Below are positions 55,696 through 64,000 of a stretch of DNA of 64,000 nt, piece by piece. A program made the translations under genes and the position numbers. Source of the DNA: Aphrocallistes beatrix. Its lineage: Eukaryota; Porifera; Hexactinellida; Sceptrulophora; Aphrocallistidae. Every line of letters starts with the position of its first letter. The first letter of the stretch is position 1. Location: contig OY725488.1 in assembly GCA_963281255.1 (NCBI GenBank), positions 2,796,285-2,860,284 of the forward strand. Reading direction: 5' to 3'. The notes below the pieces were generated by a model, which worked only from the letters and a program-made list of their open reading frames with translations, made no database searches and was not told the DNA's origin.

Positions 55696-56706
55696 CTCCG
55701 CATAGAGCTCCGTCCATCTGCCGGTGAGTACGAGCGTGCGGTTGATGACGATATCGATCTCGCTAGCTCCGAACTCGATCGCCGTCTTAATCTCCTTCAA
55801 GCGCTGCGCGAGCGGCGTCTGACCTAGGACAGACCCAGAATTAGATTCTAAATATAGACACAGCTGTGCTCTCGGGACATAAATAGAACTGAGGAGGAAC
55901 AGAAATCTACAGATAATGTAGCAGAATGGGATGACAGCTAATAAACTGAGTCCGTATGAGATTTAACCTTGTGCCCCCAACCTGGCAATCACATCCTCAG
56001 ATAGGAATTATATTTCTGTCTCATTGTCCAGTCAGATTCAGAACTGAGGATGAGACAGGTTGAAAAGCACTGCCATTGCCCGCCTAATTCTATAATAATC
56101 TAAGTCTAAATAAGCTCAGAGAGTACTGACAGCACATACCGGCGGGGAAACCGGCTGCTACGGAGGCGATTGGGATGGGTCTGGTCAGCTTCATGTCGGG
56201 GAACGCCTTCACCACGTCCGGGACGCGGTTGGGGTAGACGCAGACGGCGCCCACCGTTCAGCTGCTCCACGCCCATCGCCTCGATCAGGTCGCTGTGCAC
56301 CGGGTCTCTGGTCTTGAAGCAGAGTCTAAACGGAAATAGCAAGTGCATAGATCGGTTGCTATGGAGCTGGAAACTATCGAAGCGGTTTCCAAGCAAATGT
56401 AAGTAGACTCTTATGGGATTATTGAACCGTGCACAGACTAAGAAGGAGAATGTGCTAGGAACGGCGCTGTCCTCACCTGTTGATGTTGCTGGGAGTGTCG
56501 TCCCCGTCGAGGGTGGTCAGGTCGATGCAGGTGACGACTCGGAGCAGCCACGCGGCCTGCCACTCCTTCTTGATGCTCCTGGCCATGTGGCTGCTCGCGC
56601 GGCTAATCACAGCTGGCATGTTCACGCGGCTGGACTCCATCCAGCCCAGGTCCAGCGGAATCCCGCAGTTCGCGGCTGAGTACGCAGGAGCCTCCAACGA
56701 AGCCAT
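55696..56706 (-). CDS. DERA: Deoxyribose-phosphate aldolase, first three exons (partial)
   Basis: Exons on the minus strand are 56706-56477, 56325-56140 and 55823-55696, each with GT/AG borders. The protein starts MASLEAPAYSAANCGIPLDL and continues RSIKKEWQAAWLLRVVTCID and LTTLDGDDTPSNINR, then LCFKTRDPVHSDLIEAMGVE, CVYPNRVPDVVKAFPDMKL and IPIASVAAGFPAGQTPLAQR, then SEIDIVINRTLVLTGRWTEL. These match animal deoxyribose-phosphate aldolase, which converts 2-deoxyribose-5-phosphate to glyceraldehyde-3-phosphate and acetaldehyde in nucleoside breakdown. Exon 2 contains one extra base just before CVYPNR (after EQLNG), so exon phases do not match without correction. The exons with the Schiff-base lysine were not found; they would lie beyond the minisatellite to the left. 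It may be a live gene with a sequence error, or a pseudogene. Confidence 0.88.
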
Positions 56707-56845
56707 TCTAGTCTGGTAATCAACAACAACAAGTAAATAACTAGGCTAACTTGGTAACCAAAACAGGAGGTCGGAATGCATAAAGGTGTACTCGGTTTAT
56801 CAGTATGGAGGTGAGTCAAATAAAATAAAGAATAATAAATATAGT

Positions 56846-57031
56846 TCAACTGGGGTGGGCACTCTTCCTCTTCGCACCTCGGATCTCGGCTGTCTGCCCG
56901 GAGCTCTTCGCGATTCTCCGCGCCTGCGTGTCCTGCATGTAGGAGGGGACTCCGTCCTTGCGGGGGGACAGACTGGTCACAGGGCGGGAGAACGAGTCGG
57001 AGAGCGCGCGTCTCCTCGGGTCGTACTTCTC
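56846..57031 (-). CDS. Terminal exon of an unidentified gene
   Basis: After a CGTTTAG acceptor the minus strand is open for 61 codons to TGA (56848-56846): EKYDPRRRALSDSFSRPVTS, LSPRKDGVPSYMQDTQARRI, then a basic tail ending RKSAHPS. It is basic, Ser/Arg-rich and GC-rich like the aldolase exons. I do not recognise the family. It ends only 140 bp upstream of the aldolase start codon, so the two genes are tightly packed on one strand. An AT-rich stretch with TTTATTATTCTTTATTTTAT follows the stop, a plausible 3' end region. Confidence 0.6.
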   Translation of the reverse strand, partial: EKYDPRRRALSDSFSRPVTSLSPRKDGVPSYMQDTQARRIAKSSGQTAEIRGAKRKSAHPS

Positions 57032-57781
57032 CTAAACGAGCGCCACAATAAACTCTGCCAAGAAACTCAATACAACTGTGCAGCAGTGCCGAGTCAATAC
57101 TCGTAATACTGAGTCGTTAGTAAGAACTCAACAGTCAATTGTAGTGAGACTCTAAAATGCTCCTCGTAGCATATGAGGACATTCCTGATCTTAGAGATCA
57201 CCAATTAAATGCAAGAAAGGTAGAACTCTATTGGCTCATGGCTCACCAACAGGTCTATTCCAGTGCTAACAGCTGTAATCCACTCATCCTAATTCCCCGT
57301 TTTACTCAAGAGTCTGCATCGTAAAGAGTCCTATTTATAGTATCAGCTCACCATGCTCTTGTGTGACCTCATTGCGACACCTTGCGCGTGGGAGATCTAG
57401 ACAACGGACAACAGAGAAAGGTATGCGGTCTCACACAGCTGAGCGGAGGTGTTACCTTCCGAGGTGGCGGGACTTGTGGCGGAGGGAATCGTACGATCCT
57501 CTGATATTTGGAGAGGAAACTGGGCTACAGCGGAAGCAGAGGTGTCAAGTATTATAGCACGGACACCTCGACACAATGTCTCACCTGAGGAGACACGAGT
57601 GGGCGCCAATACATTGGGCTCCATTACATTCATGCATACCTCTCCATTGTTAGGGTTACCCTAAGGAATGTGGAGAATATGAGATAAGTTTATTGTAAAC
57701 TATCACCCTGACTTCCTAAACGGAGCATTGGAATGTGAACTAACATCAGTCGGATACAGGCCAGGAACTAACTCGCAGTAC

Positions 57782-57847
57782 CTGCTCGGAGTACATCTTG
57801 GTCTGTAGCTCTCCTCCCTCGCATAACTCCGTAACCAGGTAGAAGTG
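57782..57847 (-). CDS. Kinase-hinge-like exon (66 nt)
   Basis: The minus strand between an ATTTAG acceptor and a GTACTG donor is open for exactly 22 codons: HFYLVTELCEGGELQTK and five more. The LVTELCEGGEL stretch matches the hinge of calcium/calmodulin-type Ser/Thr kinases. Two further candidate phase-0 micro-exons follow on the same strand (about 57663-57643, GNPNNGE, and 57400-57356, ISHAQGVAMRSHKSM) before the terminal exon at 57031. No HRDLKPEN-type catalytic loop was found, so either the kinase is a truncated form, other exons are missing, or the similarity is accidental. Confidence 0.45.
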
Positions 57848-57889
57848 CTAAATATAGAACATATTGAGTGAGCTTATCCAGGTTACGCA

Positions 57890-60800
57890 GAAAAAGTGCT
57901 ATCGGGACACGTAAGAAGGTACTGGTACATCTTAAGCACTAGTGGAACACAAAAAAAAACGACTGGGGTATCTTAAGTGCTATCGGGACATATGAGGTGC
58001 TACCAGGACATAGGAGCTACGGGGACATCTTAATTGCTACCAGGATATTTAAGGTGATACTGGAACATCGTAGGTGCTACTGTGACATCTTAAGTGATAT
58101 TATCATAATTATCGGGACATGTAAGAAGCTACTGGGATATCTTAATTGCTACCGGGATATTTAAGGTAATACTGCGACATCGTAGGTGCTATCGGAACAC
58201 TTATGAAGGTATTGGGACATCTTAAGCACTAGCGGAAGACGGAAGAAGCCACTGGGCAATCTTAAGTGCTACCGGGACACAAAAGATGGTACTGAGAAAT
58301 CCAAGCACTAGTGGAAAACGGAAGAAGCTACTGGGCAATCTTATGTGCTACCAGGACACGTAAGATGGTACTGGGACATCTTAAGCACTACTGGAACACG
58401 GAAGAAGCAACTGGGCAATCTTAAGTGCTACCGGGACACGTAAGATGGTACTGGGACATCTTAAGGACTAATGGAACACTGAAGAAGCTACTGGGCGATG
58501 CTATTGCGATATCTTATTATGAATTTTATTTCGTATGACTATTTTCTTATATTTTGTTTCATCTTTCTTCCGTATTCAACTACATTTTAATGCATTCTTA
58601 AGTGCTATCGGGACACTTATGAAGGTACTGGGATATCTTAAGCACTAGTGGAAGACAGAAGAAGCTACTGAGCAATCTTAAGTGATATTGGGACATGTAA
58701 GAAGGTACTGGGCCATCTTAAGCACTAGTGGAACACGGAAGAAGCTACTGGGCAATCTTAAGTGCTACCGGGACACATAAGATGGTACTGGGACATCTTA
58801 AGCACTAGTGGAACACGGAAGAAACTACTGGGCAATCTTGTGTGCTACCGGGACATGTAAGAAGCTACTGGGCCATCATAAGCACTAATGGAACACGGAA
58901 GAAGCTACTGGGCAATCTTATGTGCTACCGGGACATGTAAGATGGTACTGGGCCACCTTAAGCACTAGTGGAACACGGAAGAAGCAACTGGGCAATCTTA
59001 AGTGCTACCGGGACACGTAAGATGGTACTGGGACATCTTAAGCACTAGTGGAACACGGAAGAAACTACTGGGCTGTCTTGTGTGCTACCGGGACATGTAA
59101 GAAGCTACTGGGCCCTCATAAGCACTAATGGAACACGGAAGAAGCTACTGGGCAATCTTGTGTGCTACCGGGACATATAAGAAGCTACTGGGCCATCATA
59201 AACACTAATGGAACACGGAAGAAGCTACTGGGCAATCTTATGTGCGACCGGGACATGTAAGATGGTACTGGGCCACCTTAAGCACTAGTGGAACACGGAA
59301 GAAGCTACTGGGCAATCTTTAGTACTACCGGGACACGTAAGATGGTACTGGGACATCTTAAGTACTAATGGAACACGGAAGAAGCTACTGGGCAATCTTA
59401 TGTGCTACCGGGACATGTAAGAAGCTACTGGGCCATCATAAGCACTAATGGAACACGGAAGAAGCTACTGGGCAATCTTGTGTGCTACCGTAGTGGAACA
59501 CGGAAGAAGCTACTGAGCGATCTTAAGTGCTACCGGGACACGTAAGATGGTACTGGGACATCTTAAGTGCTACCGGGACATGTAAGAAGCTACTGGGCCA
59601 TCATAAGCACTAATGGAAGACGGAAGAAGCTACTGGGCAATCTTATGTGCTACCGGGACATATAAGATGGTACTGGGCCACCTTAAGCACTAATGGAACA
59701 CGGAAGAAGCTACTGGGCAATCTTAAGTGCTACCGGGACATGTAAGATGGTACTGGGCCACCTTAAGCACTAGTGGAACACCGAAAAAACTACTGGGCAA
59801 TCTTATGTGCTCCCGGGACATGTAAGAAGCTACTGGGCCATCATAAGCACTAATGGAACACGGAAGAAGCTACTGGGCAATCTTATGTGCTACCGGGACA
59901 TGTAAGATGGTACTGGGCCACCTTAAGCACTAGTGGAACACGGAAGAAGCTACTGGGCAATCTTAAGTGCTACCGGGACACGTAAGATGGTACTGGGACA
60001 TCATAAGCACTAATGGAACACGGAAGAAGCTACTAGACAATCTTATGGGCTACCGGGACATGTAAGATGGTACTGGGACACCTTAAGCACTAGTGGAACA
60101 CGGAAGAAGCTACTGGGCAATCTTAAGTGCTACCGGGACACGTAAAATGGTACTGGGACATCATAAGCACTAGTGGAACACGGAAGAAACTACTAGACAA
60201 TCTTATGTGCTACCGGGACATGTAAGATGGTACTGGGCCACCTTAAGCACTAGTGGAACACGGAAGAAGCTACTGGGCAATCTTAAGTGCTACCGGGACA
60301 CATAAGATGGTACTGGGACATCTTAAGCACTAGTGGAACACGGAAGAAACTACTGGGCAATCTTGTGTGCTACCGGTACATGTAAGAAGCTACTGGGCCC
60401 TCATAAGCACTAATGGAACACGGAAGAAGCTACTGGGCAATCTTGTGTGCTACCGGGACATATAAGAAGCTACTGGGATATCATAAACACTAATGGAACA
60501 CGGAAGAAGCTACTGGGCAATCTTATGTGCGACCGGGACATGTAAGATGGTACTGGGCCACCTTAAGCACTAGTGGAACACGGAAGAAGCTACTGGGCAA
60601 TCTTAAGTACTACCGGGACACGTAAGATGGTACTGGGACATCTTAAGTACTAATGGAACACGGAAGAAGCTACTGGGCATTCTTATGTGCTACCGGGACA
60701 TGTAAGATGGTACTGGGCCACCTTAAGCACTAGTGGAACACGGAAGAAACTACTGGGTAATCTTATGTGCTACCGGGACATGTAAGAAGCTACTGGGCCA

Positions 60801-63800
60801 TCATAAGCACTAATGGAACACGGAAGAAGCTACTGGGCAATCTTGTGTGCTACCGTAGTGGAACACGGAAGAAGCTACTGAGCGATCTTAAGTGCTACCG
60901 GGACACGTAAGATGGTACTGGGACATCTTAAGTGCTACCGGGACATGTAAGAAGCTACTGGGCCATCTTAAGAAGGTACTGGGCCATCTTAAGCACTAAT
61001 GAAACACGGAAGATACTGGGCAATCTTAAGTGTTACCGGGACACGTGAGATGGTACTGGGACATCCTAAGCACTAATGGAACACGGAAGAAACTACTGGG
61101 CAATCTTAAGTGCTACCGGGATACGTAAGATGGTACTGGGCTATCTTAAGCACTATTGGGACACGGAAGAAGCTACTGGGCCATCATAAGCACTAATGGA
61201 ACACGGAAGAAACTACTGGGCAATCTTATGTGCTACCGGGACATGTAAGAAGCTACTGGGCCATCATAAGCACTAGTGTAACACAAAAAAAACTACTGGG
61301 GTATCTTAAGTGCTATCGGGACATATGAGGTGCTACCAGGACATAGGAGCTACGGGGACATCTTAATTGCTACCAGGATATTTAAGGTGATACTGGAACA
61401 TCGTAGGTGCTACTGTGACATCTTAAGTGATATTATCATAATTATCGGGACATGTAAGAAGCTACTGGGATATCTTAATTGCTACCGGGATATTTAAGGT
61501 AATACTGGGACATCGTAGGTGCTATCGGAACACTTATGAAGGTATTGGGACATCTTAAGCACTAGCGGAAGACGGAAGAAGCCACTGGGCAATCTTAAGT
61601 GCTACCGGGACACGTAAGATGGTACTGAGAAATCCTAAGCACTAGTGGAACACGGAGGAAGCTACTGGGCAATCTTATGTGCTACCAGGACACGTAAGAT
61701 GGTACTGGGACATCTTAAGCACTAGTGGAACACGGAAGAAGCAACTGGGCAATCTTAAGTGCTACCGGGACACGTAAGATGGTACTGGGACATCTTAAGC
61801 ACTAGTGGAACACGGAAGAAGCTACTGGGCAATCTTAAGTACTACTGGGGCACGTAAGATGGTACTGGGCCATCTTAAGCACTAATGGAACACGGAAGAA
61901 GCTACTGGGCGATGCTATTGCGATATCTTATTATGAATTTTATTTCGTATGACTATTTTCTTATATTTTGTTTCATCTTTCTTCCGTATTCAACTACATT
62001 TTAATGCATTCTTAAGTGCTATCGGGACACTTAAGAAGGTACTGGGATATCTTAAGCACTAGTGGAAGACAGAAGAAGCTACTGAGCAATCTTAAGTGAT
62101 ATTGGGACATGTAAGAAGGTACTGGGCCATCTTAAGCACTAGTGGAACACGGAAGAAGCTACTGGGCAATCTTAAGTACTACTGGGGCACGTAAGATGGT
62201 ACTGGGCCATCTTAAGCACTAATGGAAGACGGAAGAAGCTACTGGGCAATCTTCAGTGCAACCGGGACACGTAAGATGGTACTGGGACATCTTAAGCACT
62301 AATTGAACACGGAAGAAGCTACTGGGCAATCTTAAGTGCAACCGGGCACGTAAGATGGTACTGGGACATCTTAAGCACTAATTGAACACGGAAGAAGCTA
62401 CTGGGTAATCTTAAGTGCTACCGGGACACGTAAGATGGTACTGGGACATCTTAAGGACTAATGGAACACTGAAGAAGCTACTGGGCGATGCTATTGCGAT
62501 ATCTTATTATGAATTTTATTTCGTATGACTATTTTCTTATATTTTGTTTCATCTTTCTTCCGTATTCAACTACATTTTAATGCATTCTTAAGTGCTATCG
62601 GGACACTTAAGAAGGTACTGGGATATCTTAAGCACTAGTGGAAGACAGAAGAAGCTACTGAGCAATCTTAAGTGATATTGGGACATGTAAGAAGGTACTG
62701 GGCCATCTTAAGCACTAGTGGAACACGGAAGAAGCTACTGGGCAATCTTATGTGCTACCGGGACATGTCAGAAGCTACTGGGCCATCATAAGCACTAATG
62801 GAACACGGAAGAAGCTACTGGGCAATCTTATGTGCTACCGGGACATGTAAGATGGTACTGGGCCACCTTAAGCACTAGTGGAACACGGAAGAAGCAACTG
62901 GGCAATCTTAAGTGCTACCGGGACACGTAAGATGGTACTGGGACATCTTAAGCACTAGTGGAACACGGAAGAAGCAACTGGGCAATCTTAAGTGCTACCG
63001 GGACACGTAAGATGGTACTGGGACATCTTAAGCACTAGTGGAACACGGAAGAAGCTACTGGGCAATCTTAAGTACTACTGGGGCACGTAAGATGGTACTG
63101 GGCCATCTTAAGCACTAATGGAACACGGAAGAAGCTACTGGGCGATGCTATTGCGATATCTTATTATGAATTTTATTTCGTATGACTATTTTCTTATATT
63201 TTGTTTCATCTTTCTTCCGTATTCAACTACATTTTAATGCATTCTTAAGTGCTATCGGGACACTTAAGAAGGTACTGGGATATCTTAAGCACTAGTGGAA
63301 GACAGAAGAAGCTACTGAGCAATCTTAAGTGATATTGGGACATGTAAGAAGGTACTGGGCCATCTTAAGCACTAGTGGAACACGGAAGAAGCTACTGGGC
63401 AATCTTATGTGCTACCGGGACATGTCAGAAGCTACTGGGCCATCATAAGCACTAATGGAACACGGAAGAAGCTACTGGGCAATCTTAAGTGCTACCGGGA
63501 CACGTAAGATGGTACTGGGACATCTTAAGCACTAGTGGAACACGGAAGAAGCTACTGGGCAATCTTAAGTACTACTGGGGCACGTAAGATGGTACTGGGC
63601 CATCTTAAGCACTAATGGAACACGGAAGAAGCTACTGGGCGATGCTATTGCGATATCTTATTATGAATTTTATTTCGTATGACTATTTTCTTATATTTTG
63701 TTTCATCTTTCTTCCGTATTCAACTACATTTTAATGCATTCTTAAGTGCTATCGGGACACTTAAGAAGGTACTGGGATATCTTAAGCACTAGTGGAAGAC

Positions 63801-64000
63801 AGAAGAAGCTACTGAGCAATCTTAAGTGATATTGGGACATGTAAGAAGGTACTGGGCCATCTTAAGCACTAGTGGAACACGGAAGAAGCTACTGGGCAAT
63901 CTTATGTGCTACCGGGACATGTCAGAAGCTACTGGGCCATCATAAGCACTAATGGAACACGGAAGAAGCTACTGGGCAATCTTATGTGCTACCGGGACAT
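57890..64000. repeat. Large minisatellite with 40/80-bp and higher-order units
   Basis: The core is an 80-bp unit of two related 40-mers, one with GGGACATCTTAAGCACTAGT then GGAACACGGAAGAAGCTACT, the other with GGGCAATCTTAAGTGCTACC then GGGACACGTAAGATGGTACT. Every half contains the AflII-type palindrome CTTAAG. A unique segment of about 100 bp (starting GATGCTATTGCGATATCTTA) recurs at 58497, 61911, 62487, 63144 and 63641. A stretch near 57950-58500 is repeated near 61290-61914. The array continues past the window edge. No gene was seen. Confidence 0.95.

Noticed and set aside
56170..56406. GC-rich plus-strand frames over the aldolase
   Set aside because: They are antisense shadows of well-supported aldolase exons.
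57890..64000. CRISPR-like array of regular repeats
   Set aside because: Units are contiguous 40/80-bp minisatellite monomers with no unique spacers, and the window is eukaryotic.
1..64000. tRNA, rRNA or bacterial operon features
   Set aside because: I looked for cloverleaf A/B boxes, conserved rRNA words and ribosome-binding-site-led gene strings and saw none.

Overview
This 64 kb window is eukaryotic, AT-rich and overwhelmingly made of transposable elements in several nested layers. Three pieces of host-type coding sequence point to an early-branching animal with a compact, repeat-dense genome. These are a cysteine-knot exon of the TGF-beta type (40168-40500, +), the first three exons of deoxyribose-phosphate aldolase (55696-56706, -), and an unidentified gene ending only about 140 bp upstream of the aldolase start codon. 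A sponge would fit, but that is an inference and not proven. No rRNA, tRNA or bacterial operon structure was recognised.

Layout. 0.1-2.6 kb: a decayed hAT transposase with a BED finger, next to the remnant of another TE-linked protein. 3.2-3.9 kb: a broken OTU-protease gene. 4.3-5.9 kb: a Helitron-like non-autonomous element carrying two tandem Tc1-type MITEs. 6.4-10.5 kb: two Tc1 elements, one almost intact. 12.8-19.9 kb: a decayed autonomous Helitron on the minus strand (Rep, Pif1 helicase, separate OTU gene), itself interrupted by a non-autonomous Helitron and by a TA-targeted element that holds two further MITEs. 21-30 kb: several mariner/Tc1 relics, a rearranged Ty3/gypsy fragment and a FLYWCH/MULE relic. 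30-36.8 kb: MITEs, a RING-finger gene with one frameshift, a minisatellite, and a mariner split by a foldback element. 36.8-45 kb: the TGF-beta exon, Helitron copies and nested MITEs. 46-47.9 kb: a TE-type protein family of unknown superfamily. 49.4-53.7 kb: a three-exon tyrosine-recombinase (Crypton-like) gene whose 5' half is also present as an inverted copy. 54.5-64 kb: 40/80-bp minisatellite arrays flanking the aldolase island and running off the right edge.

The main organising feature is a dispersed Helitron-like family, with 5' end TCCTTACTATTAAAACTCG and a 3' end that is a hairpin finishing in CTTG. About a dozen copies or fragments are present. One sits inside the autonomous Helitron's rep gene, and removing it restores the reading frame exactly, which fixes both ends and an A|T target without target duplication. 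Near the 5' end each copy carries a TA-rich microsatellite, and at least seven unrelated TA-targeting elements have landed in these microsatellites. The family therefore behaves as a landing pad for other transposons.

Limits: all domain calls come from reading the sequence and remembered family motifs. No database search was run. Splice sites are predictions based on GT/AG and frame continuity.
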